Below are positions 39,877-49,194 of a DNA stretch of 64,000 nucleotides, piece after piece (the stretch's first letter is position 1; each line of letters starts with the position of its first letter). Both the position numbers and the translations under genes were made by a program. Origin of the DNA: Bog-756 sp963699345 (lineage in GTDB: Bacteria > Actinomycetota > Acidimicrobiia > Acidimicrobiales > RAAP-2). The stretch lies in NCBI GenBank assembly GCA_963699345.1, contig CAVOTL010000001.1, positions 186,001 through 250,000 on the forward strand, read 5' to 3'. Below the pieces are notes generated by a model, which made no database searches, was not told the DNA's origin, and saw nothing but the letters and a program-made list of their open reading frames with translations.

Positions 39877-40751
39877 TGCGGTTCTCGTACGCGGAGTCGA
39901 TGGTCGACCCCGGCTACTACCTGCCCCTGGCCGTGGCGGCCGAGGAGGCCGGGTACGACTCGATGGTCGTCCCCGACAGCCTCTGCTACCCCGAGGAGTC
40001 GGACTCGACGTACCCGTTCAACCCGGACGGAACGCGGGAATTCCTCGACGACAAGCCGTTCCTCGAGCCGTTTTCGCTGATCCCGGCCATGGGCGCGGTG
40101 ACCGAACGGATCCGCTTCGTGACCTTCGTGCTGAAGCTGCCCATGCGCCACCCCCTGCTCGTGGCCAAGCAGGCCACCTCGGTGGCCGTGCTGACCAAAA
40201 ACCGCCTGTCCCTCGGGGTGGGAGCGAGCCCCTGGCCCGAGGACTACGAGCTGGTGGGCGTGCCCTGGGAGGGACGGGGCCGGCGCATGGACGAGGCCAT
40301 CGACGTCGTGCGGGGACTGTCGGCCGGTGGCTACTTCGACTACCACGGCGAGTGCTACGACATCCGGTCCGTCAAGCTCAGCCCGGTCCCGAGCGAGCCC
40401 CTGCCCATCCTGGTGGGTGGGCACGCCACCGCCGCCCTGCGCCGGGCGGCGCGCTGTGACGGCTGGCTGCACGGCGGCGGCGACCCCGCCGACCTGCCCG
40501 GCCTCCTCGCCACCCTCCGCCGTCTGCGCGACGAGGAGGGCACGGCCGACCGGCCCTTCGAGGTCCACGTCATCTCGCTCGACGCCTTCACCGTGGACGG
40601 CGTCCACCGGCTCGAGGAGGAGGGGGTGACCGACGTCATCGTCGGTTTCCGCTGGCCCTACGAGGTCGGCCCGGACACCGAGCCGCTGCAGGCCAAGATC
40701 GACAACCTCCGGCGCTTCGCCGACACGGTGATCGCCGGGGTGGACCGATGA
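39876..40751 (+). CDS. LLM-class (luciferase-like, probably F420-dependent) oxidoreductase
   Basis: A 291-residue TIM-barrel protein of the bacterial luciferase/F420 reductase superfamily: 'MRFSYAESMVDPGYYLPLAV', 'RIRFVTFVLKLPMRHPLLVA', 'NRLSLGVGASPWPEDYEL' and 'LPILVGGHATAALRRAA'. Relatives oxidise or reduce alcohols, lipids or xenobiotics with F420 or FMN; the cofactor is inferred from the actinobacterial context. The ATG has a GGAGG site upstream, and the 3' end overlaps the SnoaL-like gene by 4 nt. Confidence 0.88.
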   Translation: MRFSYAESMVDPGYYLPLAVAAEEAGYDSMVVPDSLCYPEESDSTYPFNPDGTREFLDDKPFLEPFSLIPAMGAVTERIRFVTFVLKLPMRHPLLVAKQATSVAVLTKNRLSLGVGASPWPEDYELVGVPWEGRGRRMDEAIDVVRGLSAGGYFDYHGECYDIRSVKLSPVPSEPLPILVGGHATAALRRAARCDGWLHGGGDPADLPGLLATLRRLRDEEGTADRPFEVHVISLDAFTVDGVHRLEEEGVTDVIVGFRWPYEVGPDTEPLQAKIDNLRRFADTVIAGVDR

Positions 40752-41167
40752 GCGACGAGGGGGGCGCCTCCCGCCCCACCGCCCGGGCGCTCTCGGAGCG
40801 GTCGATGGCCGCCGTCGAGGCCGGCGACCGCGAGGCCTGGCTCGCCCTGTTCAGCGACGATGCCGTGGTCGAGGACCCGGTCGGACCCTCGATGCTCGAC
40901 CCCGACGGCGCCGGGCATCGCGGCCCCGAGGCGATCGCCGCCTTCTACGACAACGTGATCGGGGTCAACGAGTCGATCCGCTTCACCATCCGCGAGAGCT
41001 TCGCGTGCGGGGACGAGGTCGCCAACGTCGGCACCATCCGGATCGCCTTCACGGGGGGTGGCGCGGTCGAGGTCGACGGGGTCTACTGCTACCGGATGGC
41101 GACCGACGGCCGCCTGGGCGGCATCCGCGCCTTCTGGGAGGCCGACCGGATGCGCAGCGTCGAGTAG
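40748..41167 (+). CDS. SnoaL-like / NTF2-fold protein
   Basis: 139 residues of the ketosteroid-isomerase-like NTF2 fold: N-terminal helix ('ERSMAAVEAGDREAWLALFS'), 'DDAVVEDPVGP', then 'GAVEVDGVYCYRMATDG'. Such proteins bind or isomerise small hydrophobic molecules. ATGA overlap with the LLM oxidoreductase suggests the same pathway. Convergent with the CFA-type methyltransferase. Confidence 0.85.
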   Translation: MSDEGGASRPTARALSERSMAAVEAGDREAWLALFSDDAVVEDPVGPSMLDPDGAGHRGPEAIAAFYDNVIGVNESIRFTIRESFACGDEVANVGTIRIAFTGGGAVEVDGVYCYRMATDGRLGGIRAFWEADRMRSVE

Positions 41168-41189
41168 GTCCGACGCCCGGCGGGCACGG

Positions 41190-42443
41190 TCAGGCGGGCA
41201 GAGGGTCCCGGACTGCCATGGGTGCCTCCCACCCCGGCATGGCCATGACCATCTGGACGTCGCTGATGTGGCGTTCGAGGAAGGCGCCCTCGCAGTAGCA
41301 GAGGTAGAAGCTCCACAGCCGCTGGAAACGCGTGTCGAGGCCGAGCGCGGTGACCTCTTCGGCCCGGTCGGTCACCGCGGCGTGCCAGCGCCGCAGCGTC
41401 TCGGCGTAGTGGCGGCCGATGTCCTCGACGTCGACCACCACCAGCGGGGTGACCCGTCGCAACGACCGGGTGATCGCTTCCAACGAGGGCAGGCAGCCAC
41501 CCGGAAAGATGTACTCACGAACGAAGTCGGTGCCGTTCTTCGCCCGCTCGAAGCTGCGGTCCTCCACGGTGATGGCCTGGAGCGCCATCAACCCACGGTC
41601 GTGCAGCAGGCCGGCGCAGGTGGCGAAGAAGGTGTCGTGCTGGCGCCAGTCGACGGCCTCGATCATCTCGATGGAGACCAGTTTGTCGAAGGTGCCCTCG
41701 AGGTCCCGGTAGTCACGGTTGAGCACGGTGACCCGGTCGGCGAGGCCGTCCTCCACCACCCGCTTCGACGCGTAGCGGAACTGCGCGTCCGAGATCGTGG
41801 TGGTCGTGACCCGGCAGCCGTAGGTGGCGGCCGCGTGGCAGGCGAAGCCGCCCCATCCGGTGCCGATCTCCACCACGTGGTCGTCAGGGCCGAGGTCGAG
41901 TTTGGCGCACAGCCGGTCGAGCTTGGCCCGCTGGGCCGTCGCCAGGTCGACGTCGGGGTGGGTGAAGACCGCGGACGAGTACATCATCGTCTCGTCGAGC
42001 ATCAGGGCGAAGAAGTCGTTCGACACGTCGTAGTGGGCCTGGATGTTGTGCCGGTCGTCGTGCTTGCCCGGGGGACGCAGGCGGCGCAGCCAGTCGGTCG
42101 AGGTGCCGACCGCCTGCCCGACGCGGTCCTGGAGGGCGGTGACGGGGCGCAGGCCCCGGCTCAGCACCCGGGTGAGGGTGGTGAGGTCGTCGCAGTCCCA
42201 CAGGCCGTCGGCGTAGTCGCGGCCCAGACCCACCGACCCCTGGCGGAGGGTGTCCCAGTAGACGACGGGGTCGTGGACGGTCATGGTGACTTCGGGTCCA
42301 CCGTCGCCGAACCGGTAGGTTCCGGTCCCGTCGACGACCACCAGGGTCCCACCGTGCAGGTGGGAGGCCATCGACCGCAGGAAGCGGGTGGCCAGCGGCG
42401 TCCCGGCCCGGGCGCCCACCCATCCCAACGGCAGTTCCGCCAT
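41190..42443 (-). CDS. Cyclopropane-fatty-acyl-phospholipid synthase family methyltransferase
   Basis: A 417-residue SAM-dependent enzyme that acts on double bonds of membrane phospholipid acyl chains. Features: an N-terminal lipid-binding part (about 1-120), 'NIQAHYDVSNDFFALMLDE', 'MMYSSAVF', the SAM motif 'VVEIGTGWGGFA' and the C-terminal 'FVREYIFPGGCLPSL'. The ATG at 42443 has a good site (AGGAG) and begins 3 nt after the DUF1365 stop. With the FAD oxidoreductase and DUF1365 genes it forms the conserved three-gene set linked in other bacteria to modified (cyclopropane, methyl-branched or furan) fatty acids. Confidence 0.9.
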   Translation of the reverse strand: MAELPLGWVGARAGTPLATRFLRSMASHLHGGTLVVVDGTGTYRFGDGGPEVTMTVHDPVVYWDTLRQGSVGLGRDYADGLWDCDDLTTLTRVLSRGLRPVTALQDRVGQAVGTSTDWLRRLRPPGKHDDRHNIQAHYDVSNDFFALMLDETMMYSSAVFTHPDVDLATAQRAKLDRLCAKLDLGPDDHVVEIGTGWGGFACHAAATYGCRVTTTTISDAQFRYASKRVVEDGLADRVTVLNRDYRDLEGTFDKLVSIEMIEAVDWRQHDTFFATCAGLLHDRGLMALQAITVEDRSFERAKNGTDFVREYIFPGGCLPSLEAITRSLRRVTPLVVVDVEDIGRHYAETLRRWHAAVTDRAEEVTALGLDTRFQRLWSFYLCYCEGAFLERHISDVQMVMAMPGWEAPMAVRDPLPA

Positions 42444-42445
42444 CC

Positions 42446-43276
42446 TCAGTACTCCTGTCCGTCGTCCGTCGGACCGGCGGGCGTCGTCACCGGCCGGTCC
42501 GGGTGCCGGTGGAAGGGTACGCCCTTGCGCTTGAGCGCGAGGGCCTGACGGTAGATGCCGAACGAGACACGGAGGGTCATGAGGGGGAATCTCCAGAGCA
42601 GGCGGCCCTGCGCCCGCCGGCCGGCGGGGGAGCGGTCGAGCACCATCGAGGCCCCGAACACCAGGTCGGGGCCGTCGAAGTCGTCGACGGCCAGCGTGAG
42701 GCGCCGACCCGGCTCGCCGATGGTGAACCGGTGGGTCAGGCCCATCGGGAGGAACGGCGAGACGTGCATCCCCTTGGCCACCCGGTGGGTTCCCGTGCCC
42801 GGCAGCACGTAGGCCGTCCGTTCGTGCCACGGCGTATTGGTGACCTCGACGACGACGGTCTCGACCGTGACGCCGGCCGGGTCGAAGCAGTAGTACGTGG
42901 TGATGGGGTTGAAGAGCCAGCCCCAGGTGCGGAGCTGGGTCAGCACGGACACGGGCCCCACCGGCCGTGCCCCGGTGCGCTCCTCCACCAGGTCCCGCAC
43001 GGCGACGTCCAGGGGGACGGTGGGGTCGCCCAGGTAGTCCGACCGCCGGAAGGTCACCGGCGCCGGCCCCCCGTCGCTCCACAGCGGGTGCAGTCCGCAC
43101 ACCTCGGCGATCTCGGAGAGGTCGAGGTAGACCAGGGCGATCCGGTAGGAGAAGCGGTGGTCGACCGGGGTCCGACGATGATGCACGACCCGGCCCTCGT
43201 ACACACCGCTCCGGAGCACCTCCCGCGGGGCGCGGGTGTCGACGGCCGGGGCCCCGGTCGCGGCGGGTGCGCTCAC
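42446..43276 (-). CDS. DUF1365 family protein
   Basis: 276 residues with typical DUF1365 blocks: 'SGVYEGRVVHHRRTPVDHRF', 'RTWGWLFNPITTYYCFD', 'EVTNTPWHERTAYVL' and 'HVSPFLPMGLTH'. The biochemical role is unknown, but the family almost always lies between an NAD/FAD-binding amine-oxidase-like protein and a CFA-type methyltransferase, exactly as here. The GTG start overlaps the preceding stop (GTGA). Confidence 0.92.
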   Translation of the reverse strand: MSAPAATGAPAVDTRAPREVLRSGVYEGRVVHHRRTPVDHRFSYRIALVYLDLSEIAEVCGLHPLWSDGGPAPVTFRRSDYLGDPTVPLDVAVRDLVEERTGARPVGPVSVLTQLRTWGWLFNPITTYYCFDPAGVTVETVVVEVTNTPWHERTAYVLPGTGTHRVAKGMHVSPFLPMGLTHRFTIGEPGRRLTLAVDDFDGPDLVFGASMVLDRSPAGRRAQGRLLWRFPLMTLRVSFGIYRQALALKRKGVPFHRHPDRPVTTPAGPTDDGQEY

Positions 43277-44520
43277 AGGTCCTCGCCGGCCAGCCGCCGA
43301 CAGACCACCCGGGCGCTCTGGACCCCGTCCTCGTGGAACCCGTAGCCCCAGTAGGCACCGCAGAACCAGGTGCGCCGGACGCCGTTGAGCTCTTCCTGGC
43401 GCTGCTGGGCGGCGACGGCGGCGACGTCGTAGACGGGATGGGTGTAGTCGAAGGTGCGGAGCACCTTGTCGGGATCGATGGCGTCGTCGCGGTTGAGGGT
43501 GATGAGCAGCTCGTCGCGCGAGTCGATCCCCTGCAGGCTGCGCAGCCGGTAGGTCAGGGTGGCCTGGGTCGGGTGGTCGGGCAGCCGGTGGTAGTTCCAG
43601 CTGGCCCAGGCCCTCCGGTTGGCCGGCAGGAGGGACACGTCGGTGTGGAGCGTGGCCCGGTTGGGCTGATAGGCGATGGCGCCGAGCACCTCACGCTCGA
43701 CCGGGAGCGGATCCGACAGCAGGTCGAGGGCCTGGTCGCTGTGGGTGGCGATGACGACGTGGTCGAAGCGCTCGGGCCCGTTGACGGTGTGGAGCTCCAC
43801 CTCGTCCTCGGACCGGGTCACCTTGTCGACCGGTTCGTCGAGGCGCACCGCCGATCCGAGGGGGGCGAGCACGGCGTCGACGTATCGCCTGGAGCCGCCG
43901 TCCACGGTCCGCCAGTCGGGCTGGTTGCCGTACTCGAGCAGACCGTGGTTGGCGAAGAACCGGGCGAACGTCACCGCCGGCATGTCGAGGAACGTCGACG
44001 GGTCGGCCGACCAGATCGACGAACCCATGGGGACCAGGTACCAGTTGAGGAACTGCGACGACCACCGTCCCCGGTCGAGCAGGTCGCCGAGTGAGACCGT
44101 GGCGTCGTGCGGCGTCTCGAGCAGCGACCGCGCCATCCGGTTGAACCGGACGATGTCGGACAGCATCCGCAGGAAGGACGGGCGCACCAGATTGCGTCGT
44201 TGGGCGAACACGGAGTCGAACGAGGAGCCTTTCCACTCCAGGCCGCTGACGTCGTCGGTGACACTGAAGCTCATGTCGCTGGGCTTCGTCGCCACCCCCA
44301 AGGCGTCGAACAGCGCGACGAGACCCGGGTAGTTCCGCTCGTTGTAGACGAGGAACCCGGTGTCGACGTCGTAGGAGCCGTCATCCAGGTCGACGGTGAC
44401 CGTGTGGGCGTGACCACCGGGCCGGCCCTCGGCCTCGAACAGGGTGACGTCGTGGTGGCGGGACAGGAGGTGGGCGCACACGAGCCCCGAGACCCCGGTA
44501 CCGACGATCGCGATTCTCAT
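43273..44520 (-). CDS. FAD-dependent oxidoreductase, amine-oxidase/desaturase-like
   Basis: 415 residues. The FAD-binding Rossmann motif is at the N-terminus ('MRIAIVGTGVSGLVCAHLLS', GxGxxG at 7-12), followed by 'RPGGHAHTV' and 'VDTGFLVYNERNYPGL'. The C-terminal 'TWFCGAYWGYGFHEDG' closes the FAD site. It is the first gene of the FAD-DUF1365-CFA operon. The likely role, by family context, is redox chemistry on a lipid acyl chain prepared by the methyltransferase. Divergent from the SRPBCC-SDR gene; the shared 174-bp region between holds both promoters. Confidence 0.9.
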   Translation of the reverse strand: MRIAIVGTGVSGLVCAHLLSRHHDVTLFEAEGRPGGHAHTVTVDLDDGSYDVDTGFLVYNERNYPGLVALFDALGVATKPSDMSFSVTDDVSGLEWKGSSFDSVFAQRRNLVRPSFLRMLSDIVRFNRMARSLLETPHDATVSLGDLLDRGRWSSQFLNWYLVPMGSSIWSADPSTFLDMPAVTFARFFANHGLLEYGNQPDWRTVDGGSRRYVDAVLAPLGSAVRLDEPVDKVTRSEDEVELHTVNGPERFDHVVIATHSDQALDLLSDPLPVEREVLGAIAYQPNRATLHTDVSLLPANRRAWASWNYHRLPDHPTQATLTYRLRSLQGIDSRDELLITLNRDDAIDPDKVLRTFDYTHPVYDVAAVAAQQRQEELNGVRRTWFCGAYWGYGFHEDGVQSARVVCRRLAGEDL

Positions 44521-44694
44521 GTGTCCGGCCTGCTCCCTGAAGTAGTGCGTGACTCGCCTACCGTTCTTCGGAGGAGACGCCAGGTCGGATGACGACGGTC
44601 GGAACTCCCAGGTAGGCAAGTATATTTGGAGGGGATCACGGGCCGGTCGAGTGACCGGCGCCCCGGCTTCGCACGGCACAGGAAGGACCCCACC

Positions 44695-46146
44695 ATGGCC
44701 CGTTACCGGGCGACCGTCATCTCGACCCGGTCGGTCGGGGAGACCTTCGACTACCTGGCCGATTTCTCCCATGCGGCGGAGTGGGATCCCGGCACGGCCA
44801 CCGCGGAACGCCTCGACGACGGGCCGGTGGGTCTCGGCAGCGCCTTCCGGCTCGGGGTGCGGGTCGCCGGCCGGGTGACGCCGCTCGAGTACCGCATCGT
44901 GGCGTTCGACCGTCCGCACCGGGTGGCGCTGCTCGCCGAGTCGGGCACCGTCCGGTCCAAGGACACGATCACCATCACCCCGGCGGCTGACGGCGGGGCG
45001 ATCCTCTCCTACGAGGCCGACCTCCGTCTGAAGGGGGCCCTGTCGGCCGCCAACGGGGTGCTGCCGGTCCTGTTCGAGCGGATCGGGGCCCACGGTGCGG
45101 ACGGCCTGCGCCACGTGCTCGGTGGACCACCGGTCCCCACCGAGCGGCCCCAGGCCGGACCGCTGGTCGCCCGCAGCGTCGACGAGGTGCTCGAGGCCAC
45201 CGTCGTCGGGAGCTTCACGTCGATCGGGCCGATGCTGCGGGCCCGCACGGCGGGCTGGACGCCGCCTCCGTCGCTGGCCGGTCGGACCGTCCTGGTGACC
45301 GGGGCCACGTCGGGACTGGGTCTGGCCACGGCGTGCGGTGTGGCCCGACTCGGTGCCCGGGTGGTGCTCACGGCCCGGGGGGACGACCGGGGCGAGCGGG
45401 CCGCCGAAACGGTGCGACGGGCGGCACCGGGGGCCGACGTCTCGTACCTGTTGGCGGACATGGGTGAGTTCGATCAGGTGCGGGACCTGGCGTCGGCCTT
45501 CCTGGCCGGCAACGGTCGGCTGGACGTCCTGGTGCACAACGCCGGGGCGCTGACCCCCGACCGCCGGACCACCGGCTCCGGCCTCGAGCTCACGGTGGCG
45601 TCCCAGGTGGCCGCCCCGTACCTGTTGACCGGATTGCTGCTGCCCGCCCTGCGGGCCGCCGCCCCCTCGCGCGTCGTCCAGGTCACCTCGGGGGGCATGT
45701 ACACCCAGCGCTTCGACCTCGACACCCTGGAGATGGGTCCGTCCGACTACGACGGGACGGTCGCCTACGCCCGGGCCAAGCGGGCCCAGCTGGTCCTGAT
45801 GCACGAGTGGGTGCGGCGGACGCCGGGCACCGGCGTCTGCTTCCACGCCATGCACCCCGGCTGGGCCGACACCCCCGGCATCCGCGACAGCCTGCCGGGA
45901 TTCGCCCGGGTCATGGGACCCTTCCTGCGCTCGCCCGACCAGGGGGCCGACACCGCCGTGTGGCTGGCGGCCGCGCCCGCCGGCGTGGAGACGACCGGTG
46001 GCTTCTGGCTGGACCGACGACGGCGTTGGGAGCACAAGGTGCCGTGGACCCGCCTGTCCGAACAGGAGTTCCACGACGCCGGCGCCGCCCTGTGGGCGTG
46101 GTGCGCCGATTGCACCGGTTGGGACGGTCCGACCCGCCCCGTGTGA
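44695..46146 (+). CDS. SRPBCC domain-short-chain dehydrogenase fusion protein
   Basis: 483 residues with two parts. Residues 1-150 look like a START/polyketide-cyclase (SRPBCC) domain ('YRATVISTRSVGETFDYLAD', 'GSAFRLGVRV', 'ILSYEADLRLKG'). From about residue 195 on it is a classical SDR: cofactor motif 'TGATSGLG', 'LVHNAG', and the catalytic Tyr/Lys in 'YARAK' with an upstream Ser ('VTSGGMY'). The ATG follows GGAAGGA. A lipid-binding domain joined to a dehydrogenase next to the lipid-modification operon suggests a hydrophobic substrate. No break is seen, so the fusion is genuine. Confidence 0.87.
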   Translation: MARYRATVISTRSVGETFDYLADFSHAAEWDPGTATAERLDDGPVGLGSAFRLGVRVAGRVTPLEYRIVAFDRPHRVALLAESGTVRSKDTITITPAADGGAILSYEADLRLKGALSAANGVLPVLFERIGAHGADGLRHVLGGPPVPTERPQAGPLVARSVDEVLEATVVGSFTSIGPMLRARTAGWTPPPSLAGRTVLVTGATSGLGLATACGVARLGARVVLTARGDDRGERAAETVRRAAPGADVSYLLADMGEFDQVRDLASAFLAGNGRLDVLVHNAGALTPDRRTTGSGLELTVASQVAAPYLLTGLLLPALRAAAPSRVVQVTSGGMYTQRFDLDTLEMGPSDYDGTVAYARAKRAQLVLMHEWVRRTPGTGVCFHAMHPGWADTPGIRDSLPGFARVMGPFLRSPDQGADTAVWLAAAPAGVETTGGFWLDRRRRWEHKVPWTRLSEQEFHDAGAALWAWCADCTGWDGPTRPV

Positions 46147-46170
46147 CCGACGGGTCCCGGGAGCCGGGGC

Positions 46171-47319
46171 TCAGCTGGTGAAGCCGTAGCGCTCGTGGGG
46201 TCCCATGGCCGCGAATTCGAACATGCCGTAGCCGACCTGGTCGCCGCAGGTGAACCGGGCCGCGTACTCGGTCAGGCCCCACGCCGTGTAGTTGGGGTCG
46301 GGGGCGACGATCTGGCCCTGGGTCACCAGGTCCCCCTGGTACATGCCGTGCTTCCAGTCCGGCTCGAGGCCGTACCCCGACCCCAGCAGCAGAGGGAAGG
46401 CCAACAGGGGCTCGACCTCGACGACGGCCGTCCGCTCGCCCCGCGGCCCGAAGTACGAGAGGGTGGCGCCGGTCACGGTCCGGGTCCCCTCGACGAAGCG
46501 GATGTCGTGCTCGGGCCGGCCCAACCAGGTGGCGCCGCCCGACGAGTCGATGGTCGGGATGCGATGGGCGTCCTGCATGATCCGCTCGCCCGAGGCGCGC
46601 TCCTGGACGATGGTCACCATGGCGTGGTCCTCGAAGCGAACCGGGGCGTAGATCCAGAAGAACCCCGAGCCCGTGTCCGTCGCCCGGATGCCGAGCGGCT
46701 CCGACTCGCCCACCGGTCGGACCCCCCAGGAGCGGTCCCGCGAGCCCCACCAGCGGTCGGGCGTGAGGGCCACCTCGCGGTCACCCACCTTGAGGGTGCC
46801 GGTCCAGCCGCCGACCTGGGCGAAGCGGGTCGAGTCGAAGATCACCCGCGAGAACTGGCGGTCGAAGTGGCGGGACTCGAGGTGGGCCTGGCTGAACCCG
46901 TCGAACACGGCATCGAGCTCGATGCCCCATTCGTTCGGCTCCAGGACCACACGGAGCTGGCGGAGCCCTTCGCGGACCTCGATCCGGATCGGCCCGACCG
47001 AGGCGTCCATGCGGTCGGCCCCCAGCGTCTTGGAGGAGCGCACCACCCGATGGTCGTCGCCCCACTTGACCGAGACGAACGCGTCGGCCACCCCGAGGTT
47101 GGGGTACTGGCCCACGCCGATGACGCAGAAGAGCTCCTCGTCGGTGCCGGCCACGTCGCCGGTTCCGTGGATGTTGAAGTAGTACCGGTCGTAGAAGTTC
47201 CGGTCCGAGGTGCCCACGTGGCGCATCGGCTCGCTGATCTGGTGCACCGGGTAGTCGTCGAGGGGGGACAGCACGTCGGACTCCACTTCTCCGGCGGGGC
47301 CGGCGGTCGGGGCCTCCAC
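46171..47319 (-). CDS. Conserved hypothetical protein, 382 residues
   Basis: Soluble beta-rich protein starting near 'MEAPTAGPAGEVESDVLSPL' (GTG 47319), with blocks 'YDRYYFNIHGTGDV', 'DRWWGSRDRSWGVRPVG' and 'GSGFFWIYAPVRFEDH'. The pattern of tryptophans recalls the lipocalin-like CrtC/AttH superfamily and actinobacterial proteins near lipid or steroid genes; this assignment is weak. Convergent with the SDR fusion and divergent from the aldehyde dehydrogenase. Confidence 0.75.
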   Translation of the reverse strand: MEAPTAGPAGEVESDVLSPLDDYPVHQISEPMRHVGTSDRNFYDRYYFNIHGTGDVAGTDEELFCVIGVGQYPNLGVADAFVSVKWGDDHRVVRSSKTLGADRMDASVGPIRIEVREGLRQLRVVLEPNEWGIELDAVFDGFSQAHLESRHFDRQFSRVIFDSTRFAQVGGWTGTLKVGDREVALTPDRWWGSRDRSWGVRPVGESEPLGIRATDTGSGFFWIYAPVRFEDHAMVTIVQERASGERIMQDAHRIPTIDSSGGATWLGRPEHDIRFVEGTRTVTGATLSYFGPRGERTAVVEVEPLLAFPLLLGSGYGLEPDWKHGMYQGDLVTQGQIVAPDPNYTAWGLTEYAARFTCGDQVGYGMFEFAAMGPHERYGFTS

Positions 47320-47530
47320 GCGGTGGTGGCGGTCGGGAGGGCCGAGCGTACCGCCGTGCGCAGCGGGACGGTGGCGCCACCGGGCGGTGCGTCCGGGGCG
47401 CGGACTACGATCACGGTCAGGCCGAGCCGGCACCCGCACCGGGTGGGGGACGGAGCCGGAGCAGTAGCCGCAACACGTCGACCAACGAGGTCCGGGGCCG
47501 TCCCGAACCGCCGTCACCCAGGGAGGGACC

Positions 47531-48988
47531 ATGAAGTCGTACGACCGCCTGTTCATCGGAGGGGAGTGGGTCGCTCCGGCGTCCACCTCGGTCTTCGAGG
47601 TCCGATCCCCGTCCACCGGCGAGCTGGTGGGCCGCACGCCCGAGGCGGCCGAGGCCGACATCGACAAGGCGGTGGCCGCCGCCCGGGAGGCGGTCGACCG
47701 CGGCCCCTGGCCCCGCATGACGCCCACCGAGCGCGCCGCGGTGCTGACCCGTGCCGCCGAGGCGATCCGCGAGCGCATGCAGGACCTCTCCGAGCTGATC
47801 TCGAGTGAGATGGGATCGCCCGTCTCGTGGGGCCTGCTCGCCCAGGTGCTGGCGCCGACGATGATCCTCGACTACTACGCCGGGTTGGGGTCCACCTTCG
47901 CCTTCGACACGGTGAAGGACGGCCTGCTCGGCCCGGTCCTGGTGACCAAGGAGCCGATCGGCGTGGTGGCAGCCATCACCCCGTGGAACGTGCCGCTGTT
48001 CCTGGCCGCCGCCAAGCTCGCTCCGGCGCTGCTGTCGGGGAGCTCGGTCGTGTTCAAGCCCGCCCCCGAGACGCCCATCGACGCCAACGTGTTCGCCGAG
48101 ATCCTGGCCGACGCCGGACTCCCCAAGGGCGTGCTCAGCGTCGTCCCGGCCGGACGTGAGGTGGGCGAGTACCTGGTCAACCATCCCGGCGTGGACAAGG
48201 TGTCCTTCACCGGATCGACGGCGGCCGGCAAGAAGATCGGGGCCGCCTGCGGTGCCAATCTGAAGCGGTGCAGCCTCGAGCTCGGGGGCAAGTCGGCGGC
48301 CATCCTGCTCGACGACGTCAAGCTCGACGAGTCGCTGCCGCTGATGCTGCCCAACGCCATCATGAACAACGGCGAGGCCTGCATCTCCCTGACCCGCATC
48401 CTCGCTCCCCGCGACCGCTACACCGAGGTCACCGATGCGCTGGTCGAGCTGGTCCGGGCCATGAAGGTCGGTGACGCGCTCGACCCGGCCACCGAGGTCG
48501 GACCGCTGGTGGCCGAGCGTCAACGTGACCGGGTCGAGGGCTACATCCGCATCGGCCAGGAGGAGGGCGCCAAGGTCGCGGTGGGCGGTGGCCGCCCGTC
48601 GGGACTCGACGCGGGCTGGTACGTCGAGCCCACCGTGTTCGTGGACGTGGACAACTCGATGCGCATCGCCCAGGAGGAGATCTTCGGGCCGGTGCTGTCG
48701 GTCATCCCCTACGACGACGACGCCGATGCCGTCCGCATCGCCAACGACTCCGAGTACGGCCTGTGCGGCGGAGTGTTCACCGCCGACAACGACCGTGGCC
48801 TCGGCATCGCCCGCCAGGTGCGCACCGGCACCTACATGGTGAACTCCTCCATCCCGATCGACTTCTCGTCGCCCTTCGGCGGCTACAAGGACTCCGGTGT
48901 GGGTCGGGAGTTCGGCGAGGACGGCCTCGAGCTCTTCCTCGAGAAGAAGACCATCAACCTGCCGGCCGGCTACACGCCGAGCGTCTGA
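47531..48988 (+). CDS. Aldehyde dehydrogenase family protein
   Basis: 485 residues, NAD(P)-dependent oxidation of aldehydes to acids. Motifs: 'ITPWNVPLFLAAAKLAPAL', 'SFTGSTAAGKKIG', the general-base Glu in 'LELGGKS' (E250), the catalytic Cys in 'NNGEACISLTR' (C284) and 'EEIFGPVLSVIPYD'. The ATG has a GGGAGGG site 4-10 nt upstream. A TACGAT -10-like hexamer lies at 47404-47409. Substrate unknown. Confidence 0.93.
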   Translation: MKSYDRLFIGGEWVAPASTSVFEVRSPSTGELVGRTPEAAEADIDKAVAAAREAVDRGPWPRMTPTERAAVLTRAAEAIRERMQDLSELISSEMGSPVSWGLLAQVLAPTMILDYYAGLGSTFAFDTVKDGLLGPVLVTKEPIGVVAAITPWNVPLFLAAAKLAPALLSGSSVVFKPAPETPIDANVFAEILADAGLPKGVLSVVPAGREVGEYLVNHPGVDKVSFTGSTAAGKKIGAACGANLKRCSLELGGKSAAILLDDVKLDESLPLMLPNAIMNNGEACISLTRILAPRDRYTEVTDALVELVRAMKVGDALDPATEVGPLVAERQRDRVEGYIRIGQEEGAKVAVGGGRPSGLDAGWYVEPTVFVDVDNSMRIAQEEIFGPVLSVIPYDDDADAVRIANDSEYGLCGGVFTADNDRGLGIARQVRTGTYMVNSSIPIDFSSPFGGYKDSGVGREFGEDGLELFLEKKTINLPAGYTPSV

Positions 48989-49194
48989 GCACCGCGACGA
49001 CCTGAGTCCGGCGACCACGGGGCGGCGCGCCCCGTGGTCGGACCGGCGCTCCGCGTGGGAGGGTCGTCCTCGCCGCCCGTCCGATCCCGACCAGGGGTTT
49101 TCCGCGGGGTCCGGGTCTGCGATCATGGTGCCCCTATGACCTGCCCCGTCCGAGGACCCGGAACATCGTCCCGGTTCCCCGCGGAGCCCCGTCG

